Source: Symbiodinium sp. CCMP2592 (taxonomy: Eukaryota; Sar; Dinophyceae; Suessiales; Symbiodiniaceae). Taken from it: DNA of 64,000 nucleotides. Shown piece after piece: positions 33,937 through 43,676 of the stretch (position 1 is the stretch's first letter; the number at the start of each line of letters is the position of its first letter). The translations under genes were made by a program, and so were the position numbers. Below the pieces are notes generated by a model. It made no database searches. It saw only the letters and a list, made by a program, of their open reading frames with translations, and was not told the DNA's origin. The stretch lies in NCBI GenBank assembly GCA_905221615.1, contig CAJNDT010005915.1, forward strand, positions 189,501-253,500. Reading direction: 5' to 3'.

Positions 33937-34020
33937 GTGTGTGTGTGTGTGTGTTTGAGTTTATCACTTATTGTCAGCATCTTATGTGTGAATGTATGTG
34001 TGTGTGTGTATGTGTGTACA
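33937..34020. repeat. (TG)n microsatellite
   Basis: (GT)n at about 33936-33955 and again near 33998-34017. Confidence 0.95.
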
Positions 34021-34039
34021 ATATCAAGAGCGAAAAAAG

Positions 34040-34640
34040 CACATGAACATAAACTTTTGGTATTGGGACGACATAGTAGGGACCGGCAGCCAGAAGGCAG
34101 GCCCCTGCCAGTTTACAGGTCCTTGTGTGCTGTGCGGGAACACATAGATCGCAGCTTGGGAATAGTAGCATATTCCACTCGCGAGGCGAGGTTGTAACAG
34201 ACAGGCCTTCTCACTGCATATACAGTCGACGCAAGTGCTACCATTATGTAGAGTGGTTTTTCTTGTGTTTTTGGCGACCCACATAAACTTTTTCAAGCCA
34301 TCCCTGCACGAAGCCCGTGCGTCCCGAGCAAAAAGGTTTGATACTTTTTTGGGGGAAGGGTGCTTTGCCTTGTTGTTGCAGGCACATAAACTTTCTTAGG
34401 CGCTGATTTCTCCGGACGGAAATTTCCCGGCATCGAATCTCAACAGCGTTGTTCAGCACTAGGTCTTTCCATCGAGTGTTACAACAGTGCTGGTGGGAGG
34501 TGTTTAACCATGACGGTAACTGTATGCAAAACATGGATCAACTCTTGCCTGTAACCTTGCCTTCGACCTGTGCACACTGCACATCCGGTGCCCTTGTTTC
34601 CTTCACTTGTTGGTGTCTGCGTTGATGTCTTGCCGACTTG
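34040..34640. other. No feature seen
   Basis: No convincing coding stretch. ACATAAACTTT recurs three times at irregular spacing (near 34043, 34281 and 34383). Confidence 0.4.
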
Positions 34641-34645
34641 ATAAT

Positions 34646-34656
34646 AAATATATGTG

Positions 34657-34688
<32 letters not shown>

Positions 34689-34731
34689 TGTTTATATATA
34701 TATATATATATGGTAACCCCCCCCCCAGGAC
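34646..34731. repeat. (AT)n microsatellite joined to a poly-C tract
   Basis: Long (TA)n followed by TGGTAA and a C run. The same junction occurs inverted at 37418-37440. Confidence 0.95.
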
Positions 34732-34990
34732 CAACCTCGACCATTGTCCTGCTCACTACTGTCTTCACAGCGTCATGGATAAGAGCCGAAACCACTGTAA
34801 ATATCGATGGTGTTTGTGTTCCCGTACAAAGTTTGCACTCTCGACGCCTCTTGACAGACTGGCAAAAAACAGGGTTCAGTTTTATGGACACCATTTACAC
34901 TCTGGGTGCGTCTTGTCGGAGTGGTAAAAGTCAGAGTCCAGTTTGTGTGCCTCATCCTTTATTAATTATCGTCATCTTGTCAAAGTCTTA
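34725..34990. repeat. Diverged duplicated segment, copy 1
   Basis: Starting at CCCCCCAGGACCAACCT, this stretch aligns loosely with 37624-37810: shared GCCGAAAACCAC-like, AAATATCGAT-like and AACAGGGTTCAGTTTTATG-like blocks. Each copy is followed by an AT-rich TATTAG-type array. Confidence 0.6.
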
Positions 34991-34999
34991 TTCTTAGTT

Positions 35000-36620
35000 T
35001 CAGTCTTAAAAAAACAGTGTTAACATTGGTCTTGACTTAATTTTGTTCTAAGTTTTAACCTTAATGATTGTGAGTAGTAACCTTAATATTTTGCTAGCGT
35101 TAGCATTAGTATTTGTTTTGTGTCATTACTAATTTTAGAAGTTCTAACACTGCTGCTGGTATCTGTCCAATAGTATTATTCGTTTGATTAATGTTCCTGT
35201 TAGTGCTGATGCTGGTGTCAGTGTCAACGTCAGTGTTAATCTTAATATTAATATGAGTATTAGTGCTCCAGTTTTAGTTTAATATATGTCTAAAGCAGTG
35301 TTAGTGTTAGTGTTCGTGTTAGTATTCGTATTAATATTAGACGTGGGCTGGGCCTTAAAAACTTAGTCTTAGTACATTATGTGTATCAGTATTCATATGT
35401 GTATATTCAGTATATTGGTATATAAACAAAACATGTATATTAACAAAAACAGTTTTCAGTATACTCGTATATTGGTATATTAAAATGGTCTATTGGCATA
35501 TCAGTTTCCCAGTATATTAGTATACTATTTTATTAGTATATTAGTATAATACTATAACCATACATATTGGTAAATTGAAACATTGAGTTTTTAACAATCT
35601 GATGCATTCATTTTCTTGTGCCTTATTCTGATGTGTTCTTTAGTATACATTACAAAAGCGATATTGACATTAATATGATGTTTGTAAATTCATATTGGCA
35701 TTGATATTAATATGAGTATGTAATAATCTTTCTATATTTGTATGAGCACAAATAATTTTACTAGTATTATGCATGTTAGTACTAGCCGAAGTATTAGTGT
35801 TCATACTAATATCAAAATTGTTCTAAAGAGACTATTAATGTCGGTATTCGTACTGAGAATAGTTTTGTTAAGAACATGAGCATAAATACCCGTAGGAATA
35901 TTCATACATATGCTTGTATTGGTATTAATACTCGTATTAGCATGAGTACTAGCATTAGTACGTATCTAGGCATGACGATTCTTATATGAATATAAAAGGG
36001 GAACATGACTGTTAGTATTCGTAAGAACATTAGTTTTCCTATACATTAATGCTAACTAATATTACTATGCATATTAGTATTGGCAAGAACATTAAAATTC
36101 GTGTTCACCTCAGTTCTAAAATTGGTATTGGTACAATTTTTTCAATACTAGGAGTAGATACTAGTAGTAGTAGAATTAAAATTAGCATGAACAAAACATG
36201 CGTTGGTATTCGTCGGAATATGAAACTTGAGGTTACTCTTCGTATGAGTTACTAGTACTACTGGAAAACATGCCAATGCTGATATAAATACGAATGCTAA
36301 CATTCATGTATGAGCATTTTATTATGCACGCTCGCACTAGCCTTAATGCTAATATTATCATGACTATGAGTACTCCGAAAATGAGTAATTTCACGAATAT
36401 GCGTAGCCAATATTCATACTAGCGATAATACTAGCTATAGTATGTATATTAGTATTCGCATCAAGACTATTCTTACAATGTACATGATTTCTAGTATTCT
36501 TGGGAAAATCAGTATTCATACTAGCATTACTATCAGTTTCACCAGTAGTATTACTATAAGTATTAGTACTCGTACGAGTATTATAGTTTTCAAAATTTTC
36601 AAAATAATATCAATATTATT
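35000..36620. repeat. AT-rich degenerate TATTAG/GTATTC array
   Basis: About 1.6 kb dominated by short variants of TATTAGTATTCGTATTAG and TTAGTATA with a rough 6-bp rhythm. No coding potential is implied by the few open frames inside. Confidence 0.75.
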
Positions 36621-36689
36621 ACAAGTATCAGTTGCACAGACCCGTCAACCGGCGACGTCGCGAGGTCGAGTTCCCTAAATTCTCTAATC

Positions 36690-37170
36690 ACTGCTTCCAT
36701 GCCTCGAATTTACAGAATGCGTGAGTTCCTGCAGACTCCCTAAATCCCTAAAGTCTTTACATACCCTAATTTCCAGCCCCATGTGTTGGTTTTAGCCCAT
36801 TGCCTAACTTTCCTGACTCCCAGCCAGGACCATGTGTTGGATTTAGGGAATTCCCTAAATTCCCTAAATTCCCTAATTTCCCTTAATTCCCTGAATTCCC
36901 TAAATTCCCTAATGCCCTAAATTCCCTAAATTCCCTAATTCCCTACCCCATCTGTTGGACTTGGGGAATTACCTAATTCCCTAAACTCCCTAAATTCCTT
37001 AAACCTAACCCTTATAGGGAATTCCCTAATTCCCTAAATTCCCTAAGTCCTTACCCCATGTGTTGGATCCAGGGAATTCCCTAAATTCCCAAATTCCCTA
37101 CCCCATGTGTTGGATATAGGGAATTCCCTATTTCCCTAAATTCCCTAAATTCCCTAAATTCCCTACCCAT
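36690..37170. repeat. Telomere-like CCCTAAATT array, forward orientation
   Basis: Many copies of the 10-bp unit AATTCCCTAA. They are interspersed with a second motif, CCCCATGTGTTGGATTTAGG, near 36780, 36830, 36950, 37050 and 37100. Confidence 0.9.
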
Positions 37171-37204
37171 GAACGGAAACCACTGAATCTGATCCATGGG
37201 GGTC

Positions 37205-37407
37205 AGAATTAAGGAATTTAGGGAATTTAGGGAATTTAGGGAATTTAGGGAATTTAAGGAATTTAGGGAATTTAGGGAATTTAGGGAAATAGGGAATTCC
37301 CTAAATCCAACACATGGGGTAGGGAATTAGGGAATTTAGGGAATTTAGGGGAATAGGGAATTCCCTAAATCCAATGGGTAGGGAATTAGGGAATTTAGGG
37401 AATTCAG
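37205..37407. repeat. Telomere-like TTTAGGGAA array, reverse orientation
   Basis: The same 10-bp unit in reverse complement (GGGAATTTAG), separated from the forward array by about 35 bp of unique sequence. The pair could fold back as a large imperfect hairpin. Confidence 0.9.
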
Positions 37408-37430
37408 GGTTGGTCTTGGGGGGGGGGCTA

Positions 37431-37470
<40 letters not shown>

Positions 37471-37639
37471 TACCCCCCCCCCCCGGGGGTTATCCACCCT
37501 TTTTGGGCACCCGCCCGCTCTACGTGGGGTCCTCCCACCGGCAGCCGTTTCTTTATCCATTGGCGGGCCGCCGTGCGGAGCACGGCCATGCCTGCTCACA
37601 CACCCGCCCGCTCTACATAAAGACCCCCCAAGACCAACC
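37408..37639. mobile_element. Small element with 16-bp terminal inverted repeats (MITE-like)
   Basis: GGTTGGTCTTGGGGGG at 37408-37423 is the exact reverse complement of CCCCCCAAGACCAACC at 37624-37639. Inside are an (AT)n hairpin flanked by G10 and C12 runs (37418-37484) and a 16-bp direct repeat (CACCCGCCCGCTCTAC near 37508 and 37603). No coding capacity. The TIR half-site also occurs at about 34725. Confidence 0.6.
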
Positions 37640-37810
37640 TAGAACATATCAGTGTTCACTTGTGTGCACGTCGACGCCGAAAACCACGCAAATAGCGATA
37701 GATTTCGTGAAAGTGGACAGTATCTACTAATCTACTATCTCGATGGAGGTGTTAAGAACAGGCTCCAGTTTTATGTGTTTGTAATCATCGTGATAAGTGT
37801 CGATCTTACT
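37624..37810. repeat. Diverged duplicated segment, copy 2
   Basis: Counterpart of 34725-34990, sharing ACCAACCT, GCCGAAAACCAC and CAGTTTTATG blocks. It is followed by the second AT-rich array. Confidence 0.6.
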
Positions 37811-37819
37811 AATCGGATT

Positions 37820-38530
37820 AATACAGCATAATGGTGTTAGTGTTTGTCTCCATCTGAGTATTGCTATTACAACTAAGAAATGTATACTAGATCAGTATAT
37901 TCGTATGTTTGTATATTGTATATTGGTCTATGAATAAGTTAGCATATTCGTGTTTAATTATTGGTGTATATTCATATTTCTACCGATATACATATGACCA
38001 TGATGATTAGTATTCGTAAGAGTATTCATGTCATTAGTCATTTCATTTATGCTCGTATTAGCATTAGTATTATGCATATTCGTATTAGCCTGAGTATTCG
38101 TGTTAAGTTTTGTACTAATGTTAGTATTAGAAAGCGATTTAGCAGTAATATGAGTAACAAGTATTGAGGCTAGTCTATAAGAACATGAGGATTAGTACCT
38201 GCTATCAGTATTCGTAATTGTATCATTTTTGGCATTAGTATGTAGATGAATAACTGTATTTATATTATCATTACTATTACTTTCACATCTGTGCGTGTAC
38301 GACCATTCGTGTTAGTTTTGGTATGAAGACTAGCATCAGTTTTAGTATGAGGAATACTAGGACTATTAGAATTCGTAAGAGTGCTAGTGTTCTTATGGAA
38401 ATCAATGTCAGTACTAGCATTAGCACTATTTTAAATGCCAGTAGCAAGATGAATATGAATATCAACACTTTTATTCGTAGCAATATTGCCACCTTGATGT
38501 TAGTATCAATACTAGTTGTTGTTATTGGTA
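37820..38530. repeat. AT-rich degenerate TATTAG/GTATTC array, second copy
   Basis: Same composition as 35000-36620. After it, a CAGATCCGCCAGCCGGCGATG block near 38776 matches CAGACCCGTCAACCGGCGACG near 36636. In each case CCCTAA-type repeats follow. Confidence 0.7.
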
Positions 38531-38944
38531 TTCATTGGCGCGTGAGTAACCTAGGAGCTTCACGCAAAATAAACATGTGCGTAAATGCAATCCTCATTAC
38601 GGCCTTACGAAGAATGCACATGTTTCTGGCTTGGTCCCTTCTTCGGCTTATGCCTATAGCCTATGATTGTATGAACAGAACTACAGTACAACAGGAAGAT
38701 GTTCAACACAGATGTTTTCCGGATCCTTTTGCAGTATCCTAATATAGAAAAGGAAGGCAATGGAGCTTGCCTAGATCAGATCCGCCAGCCGGCGATGTCC
38801 CGCCGTCGTACCCGTGGTCGCCGTCGTCACTACATTGTATCCGTATCCATCACTTAATCATACACGACATATATAACTTTTGTTTGTGTATTATCGTACT
38901 TGATCATACTAGTTTCTGAAAGTCCGTTCATGTTCTCCCATTGC

Positions 38945-39099
38945 TAGATTCCCTAGTTCCCTACATTCTCTAAACTCCCTACATTGCCTAGTCCCCGCCT
39001 CCCTGTATTGGATTTAAGGACTTCCTTGGTTCCCTAGATTGCCTAATGAATGCGCTGTGTTGGTTTGAAAGACTTGCTTAGTCCCCCTAGCTTCCCTAA
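38945..39099. repeat. CCCTA-type repeats at the left flank of the retroelement
   Basis: Degenerate TTCCCTAGTTCCCTACATT units interrupted directly by the 5' end of the LTR element. Similar repeats resume at 53425. Confidence 0.75.
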
Positions 39100-39104
39100 C
39101 CTTC
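39100..39104 (+). repeat. Target-site duplication, left (CCTTC)
   Basis: Five bases immediately before the 5' LTR, identical to 53399-53403 immediately after the 3' LTR. A 5-bp duplication is typical of copia integration. Confidence 0.85.
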
Positions 39105-39203
39105 TGTTTTGTATGTATTTGTACGTATGTCTACGGACCTACTGTTGCATTGGCTCAAGACAAAAAGGTGTGCGCAGTTTTGTGCTGTCGTGCACTAACT
39201 ATA
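39105..39203 (+). repeat. 5' LTR (99 bp)
   Basis: Begins TGTTTTGTATG and ends AACTATA. It matches 53300-53398 at 95 of 99 positions without gaps. It starts with TG but ends TA rather than CA. No TATA box was recognised. It contains TTGGCTCAAG (39150-39159), the last ten bases of the dinoflagellate spliced leader, possibly by chance. Confidence 0.9.
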
Positions 39204-39216
39204 GGTTATCAGCCGT
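39204..39216 (+). promoter_or_regulatory. Putative primer-binding site
   Basis: GGTTATCAGCCG directly follows the 5' LTR. It resembles the TGGTATCAGAGC initiator-methionine-tRNA primer site of copia elements, with one extra T and mismatches. Position supports the call more than sequence. Confidence 0.5.
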
Positions 39217-39273
39217 AGGCTAATCGAGCCATAGCTTCCAGGTTGCTCCTGAAACCCTGCAGGTAACACCGGA

Positions 39274-39816
39274 ATGGAGGACACTACGGAACCCGTGCCA
39301 ACGGGTATCTCAGATATTACTTTGGCAACTGATGAAGCAAGTGAACAAGGTTTTCCTCCATTAATGCCAACAGGTGAAAGTCATTTGCCGAGTGACGGAC
39401 TGGCAAGTGTTCAACATGATGCAGCGTACTCACCGATTGATTCGTTGCTTAGGGAACGTGTCCCTACTACGCCAGGATCTATTACACCTGTGACGCCGGT
39501 AGGAATACCTGGACCATTGGCTCATGCTACGGGCGTGCCCAGCCCTATTACACCGATTTATTCGCCTCACCTTCATCAAGCAAGCCTCACCCAGAACTTA
39601 CAGGTTGTCGATGCCAGGCAAGTGGTGGTTAATCAGGACACCTCTCCGATGGTCGCCTTTGCCGCCGAGGCACGACACAATCAGATTATCGGCGAATTGG
39701 GAGCAGAACATCAGGAGCAGCTCCGTGCTATGTACAACAGTGGGCTTGCAGAGGTAACCAAGTTAAGGAATGAACTAGGCAATGCTAACAGTGCACTGTC
39801 GATTCAGAGATCTTAA
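39274..39816 (+). CDS. gag, N-terminal segment
   Basis: First ATG after the leader, 70 bp from the LTR. It encodes 180 residues: an acidic Thr/Pro-rich N-terminal half (TPGSITPVTPVGIPG), then a helix (IGELGAEHQEQLRAMYNSGL). A TAA at 39814 ends the frame. The sequence beyond continues as coiled coil in the same and then a shifted phase, so the stop looks like decay. No homology is claimed beyond position and composition. Confidence 0.6.
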   Translation: MEDTTEPVPTGISDITLATDEASEQGFPPLMPTGESHLPSDGLASVQHDAAYSPIDSLLRERVPTTPGSITPVTPVGIPGPLAHATGVPSPITPIYSPHLHQASLTQNLQVVDARQVVVNQDTSPMVAFAAEARHNQIIGELGAEHQEQLRAMYNSGLAEVTKLRNELGNANSALSIQRS

Positions 39817-39889
39817 ATGGGTCAAGGTGAAGCTCGTTTCCAGCAAACCGAAAGCGCGAGGGAACTCGCTGTCCTTGAAGCTAAGACGC

Positions 39890-41764
39890 AGCCCGTAGAG
39901 CTATAGAGGAAGCTAACAGCAATGCCAGGCGCCTTCGCGCAGTGGAAACTTCTGCCCGTCAGAGCGATGCATTGCGATCACATGAGGTCGCTGACATGTC
40001 AGCTCGGATGGATGAACTGATGAGGCAGCTTCAGGCCCAGCGTCAGCAGACTGAGGTATTGATTCAGCAAAATAGTGCTCTGAGCTCCAAGGTTCGTGAT
40101 TTCGAGGCTAGAGATGCTGCTTTGAAGATGCAAGAGGGAATCCCTATGGGCCTCCACCCAGTATTCCTGTTCACCGCATCTCCACTCCTAAGCACGGAGG
40201 TGACACTCCGACAGAACAGGCGTCGGACGCCGGAAGGCGAACCCCTCCGGAAGGTTCTAGTCCTGGTGGCGGTGGTGGCGGACCCGATGGTAATGGCCCC
40301 AGTGGCGGTGATGATGACCATGATCGTCACAATCGGAAGTCTAAGAAGGATAAGAAGCACAAGAAGAAGAAGTCGTGCAGGCGACGTAGGCGTGATCCTT
40401 CATCTTCCCCATCTAGTTCCAGCAGCAGCTCTGGTGATTCGAGTTCTTCCTCATCCCGCATTGATAAGAAGACTATGAAGAAGCTCCTTAAGCGGATGAG
40501 TGAAGCCGTTGGTGATCGTGGTGAGAAACCCGATAAGAAGGACAAGCCCAAGGTGAAAGAGGCTGAGAAGATCACCTTCCCCAAATTCCCACAGCCAGAA
40601 AGCTATAGGAATTGGAGGCTAAGGGTCCGTGAAGCGACCGTTGCCACATCCGATCGCCCTGATGATGCCTTTTCGTGGCTCTCCAAGGTTTGGGAGAAAG
40701 ACGTTAAGGAGGATGATCTTCGCGACCCGGAAGGGTTCGTCACCTTGGATGCTAAGGTTCTATCGGCGGTCACTAACATCCTGGAAGGGCCCTTTGCCAG
40801 ACAGGTCGATACCTTCAAGGAGCGAGAGGCAAATGCGGGGAGACTTGTTCGGGGGTCGCCAAGTGCTTTTCAAGTTGGACAATTTCTTCTCTATCAACGC
40901 ACAGCATGGTTCGAAGATCTCTTGTCAGTCAAGATGGTCAACGAGAAGCTTGAGACGTTCATGCATAACTTGGAAACTGGATTGTCAGCGATCCAGACTA
41001 CCCCAGATGAGAACTTCCTTGAGCCCTTGTTCCATAGGCAGATCAAGCGCTTTAAAGATCTCGCACATGACATCAACATCTATGAAAGGGCTACACCAGG
41101 GCAGCCAGAGAAGACCTACAAGTTTTTGTATGATGCGGCTACAAACTACTTGAGTCGCAAGCGTCTTGAACGCAACCGGGAACGGATTGCCAAGCAATAT
41201 GGTGCCGATGGGAAACCATCTGCCCCCGCTCCCAAGAAGAAGTTTGTCCCTAAGAGATTTTGGTTTGACTTCGTCCAGAACGGTAAGTGCAGCAAAGGAG
41301 ACAAGTGCAAGTACAAGCATGAAGTCCCTGAGCAGAGAGGCCGGTCGCATTCAAGAGGTGGAGGCCGCACTCGCTCGCCATCCGGCAACAACAATGACGG
41401 AAAGCCCAGAGAATGCAAGTTCTGGAAGAGTGGGCGGTGCAAGAAAGGCCAGGAAGTGCATGCACATTTCTCCACACAGGCAAGCCAAGCGCTGCTGCGA
41501 CGTCACAAGGCGGCTCTCAGGGGGGAAGACCAGGAAGCGCGGGCAGCAAAGGGAAAGGCAACAAAGGCCATCGTAAGTCGCGGTCCAACTCGAAGGGCTC
41601 TCAAGGGTCGAAGAACTCTAAGGGCAGCAAGGGTTCGGACAAGCGAAAGGGTCCTAAGCCTCCAAAGTTCCTGCTGCAGTCTGCATCCTAGGGGCATTGA
41701 TCGCCGCGGCATCGGGTACCCAAGCCGACGCTGCTTACGCATTCCGGAAAGATATGCCCGATAG
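39890..41764 (+). CDS. gag body: coiled coil, basic/Ser-rich linker, capsid-like region, CCCH fingers
   Basis: Coiled coil at 39890-40135 (MDELMRQLQAQRQQTEVLIQ), then a frameshift. From about 40140 the frame is open to 41764: Pro/Gly-rich, then Lys-rich, then a Ser-rich stretch, then a helical region (FPKFPQPESYRNWRLRVREA to NYLSRKRLERNRERIAKQYG) that corresponds to a copia-type gag core. Near 41266-41320 FVQNGKCSKGDKCKYKH resembles a CCCH finger, followed by Arg/Ser-rich sequence and a second start, CKFWKSGRCKKG (41414-41449). There the frame breaks and the final Cys and His appear in another phase (ACTFLH). Copia gag normally has a CCHC knuckle, so CCCH-like fingers are unusual. A Lys/Gly/Ser-rich tail (41500-41690) reads in the shifted phase. 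Confidence 0.7.
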
Positions 41765-42010
41765 TCGTGGTGACATGTCATCTACCTTTTCGTGTGCTTT
41801 GCCAGCTATACGTTTCGACGACAATCCGATGCTCATCAACATCCCACTGACGGAAAGATGTTGCCTACAGGACCCGAGCCCCGGAGGTACTTGAAGTCCT
41901 TCGGTGGGGAACCTCCTAGACCTAGTCGACAGGACATTAAAGATGCACTGACGACTGCCAAGATGCTTAAGGCAACCCTGGATGCATATGGTTCCGGTAC
42001 AAGGGCTTAA

Positions 42011-42313
42011 TGCGGTTATGAATGTGACACAGAGTTTGGTTGCGACAAATGCATTCCCAAACACCTTGAAGCTACCTGTGTTGCAGCTACCAAAGCGGAA
42101 GCCCAGCAGCTCGACATCGAGTGGATCGCAGATACCGGCAGCGCACAGGACTTGGTGTCTCAGGGGGATCTCGGATCATTGAGAAGCCATCGTTCCCAAA
42201 ACCCAATCGGCGTCGTGAAGGCCAATGGGCCTAGCACGGCTGAGATTCAGTCCAACGTTGCGGTTCCTTCACTAGTCACTAGGCATAGACAGCCATCCAT
42301 ATGTGTTGCCTAG
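42011..42313 (+). CDS. Retropepsin-like protease, N-terminal half
   Basis: Open frame with GYECDTEFGCDKCIPKH, then WIADTGSAQDLVSQGDL at 42122-42175. DTGS (42131-42142) is the aspartic protease active-site motif. It ends at TAG after the frame has switched. The C-terminal half (VLPSTPSVLSVGYRCMEEG) continues at 42303 in another phase, implying a 1-nt shift near 42290. Confidence 0.75.
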   Translation, partial: CGYECDTEFGCDKCIPKHLEATCVAATKAEAQQLDIEWIADTGSAQDLVSQGDLGSLRSHRSQNPIGVVKANGPSTAEIQSNVAVPSLVTRHRQPSICVA

Positions 42314-43676
42314 CACGCCTTCTGTTCTATCCGTGGGTTACAGATGCATGGAGGAAGGGTTCGATTTCGTTTGGAGATCGGGTACCAGACCCTACTTTCA
42401 GTGGCCTAGCGGTGAGCGGATCTACATGGATGTGAAGGATTACGTCCCCTACCTCAAGTCTTGGAAGGAAGGTGTGGCGGTACCTGCGAGGCGGAAGCCC
42501 CTGCCTAAGGATGATCAGAAGACTGATCTGGTTCTTTCGCTTGAAGAGGCTGAGGGATATGCAAGGGAACTTCGGATCAATGGCGACTTTCGTCTGGGAT
42601 CGTGTTACAAACTTTTGAGATTGACTCCGTTCAAGCCAACAGGGAATTCGAGGAGAATGAAAGCTACTGAGAATGACGACTCGGTTGAAGATGAAGTTGG
42701 CAGGGATTACATAATCATTGGTGCTTGGACTTTCAGCGGGATGACTGGGGTCACAAAGTCTGTTGATCGTCATGCTCAGCTGATCAAGTACCTGATCGCC
42801 TTCATGAAGTCAAGAGGGTTGAAAGATACCTTTACGTCCATCTGCGTCAACCACGGTGGCAATCGCAAAGTTCATCGAGATTTGTTGAATCATGACAACT
42901 CGCTCAATCACACTCTAGGTGTTGGGAGCTCTCAAGGTGGATCCGTTTGGGTTGAGCAGAAGGATGGATTTCCCGTATTTCGCAGAGAAGGTGTAGCTGG
43001 TGGAAAGTCGAAGTGCGTCAAGGTTACGGGGGGGCTTGAAGTCAATGGGAGAGTCTATGACACTCATGATCGAATGTTATCCTTCCACCCCAAGCTTTGG
43101 CATCAGGCACAGCCTTGGACAGGTGATCGATGGACCATCACGGCATATACCATTCGGGATGTAGATGGTTTGAGCTGGGAACAATCTAAGTCATTGATGT
43201 CGCTAGGGTTTCAGTTGAATTCGGCAAGACGTTTACCTTTTGTTCCATCTTTGATCACCGGCGACAGCGATGAAGGGCTCACCATGTACGACTTCGCAAA
43301 GAAGAAGAAGAAGGCTGAAGCTGAGAAAGCTAAGGTTCCTGAACCAGCGCCTCCGTTGATGAAGAGTAAGGCCAAGTCTAAGCCCAGTAAGCCTGATGCC
43401 GGGCGGAAGCCTGAGCCCGCGCCTGCTGAGGGTGCTGACATGTCTGATCTTTTTGATATGGAGGATCATTTCGATGAAGCCGGGGAGTTGAAAAATGCTG
43501 AGGATCAGCCACCTCCTCCTCCTGTTCCCGCTGAGGCAAGCAAGCTTTCGAAAGGAGAGAAGGTTTTACGCGAAGAAGCTAAGAGTAAACATCATCTGAT
43601 GACCCACGTTCCGAAGAATCCCGTGCCAGACAGGAAAGATGTTCAAGCCGCCTTCGTATCAAACGAATGGTTCTAG
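42303..43676 (+). CDS. Protease C-terminus plus 2OG-Fe(II) oxygenase-like domain
   Basis: The 457-codon frame opens with the protease tail (residues 1-60: SVLSVGYRCMEEGFDFVW then YVPYL). Residues 95-290 resemble a double-stranded beta-helix dioxygenase: HRD at 191-193 (iron-binding H-x-D), GGSVWVEQ, then FHPKLWHQAQPWTGDRWTIT with the distal His at 267 and an Arg at 276. The 9-residue spacing fits the 2-oxoglutarate-binding Arg. Residues 330-430 are Lys/Pro-rich linker. HHLMTHVPKNPV near the end matches the HH half of the integrase HHCC zinc motif, after which the frame shifts. An enzymatic domain between protease and integrase is not a standard copia component. Substrate and activity are unknown. 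Confidence 0.7.
   Translation: MLPSTPSVLSVGYRCMEEGFDFVWRSGTRPYFQWPSGERIYMDVKDYVPYLKSWKEGVAVPARRKPLPKDDQKTDLVLSLEEAEGYARELRINGDFRLGSCYKLLRLTPFKPTGNSRRMKATENDDSVEDEVGRDYIIIGAWTFSGMTGVTKSVDRHAQLIKYLIAFMKSRGLKDTFTSICVNHGGNRKVHRDLLNHDNSLNHTLGVGSSQGGSVWVEQKDGFPVFRREGVAGGKSKCVKVTGGLEVNGRVYDTHDRMLSFHPKLWHQAQPWTGDRWTITAYTIRDVDGLSWEQSKSLMSLGFQLNSARRLPFVPSLITGDSDEGLTMYDFAKKKKKAEAEKAKVPEPAPPLMKSKAKSKPSKPDAGRKPEPAPAEGADMSDLFDMEDHFDEAGELKNAEDQPPPPPVPAEASKLSKGEKVLREEAKSKHHLMTHVPKNPVPDRKDVQAAFVSNEWF

Noticed and set aside
34607-34997. Ile/Tyr-repeat proteins on both strands
   Set aside because: Translation of (TA)n; no independent support.
36690-37407. CRISPR-like array
   Set aside because: The units are a 10-bp satellite without unique spacers, in a eukaryotic context.
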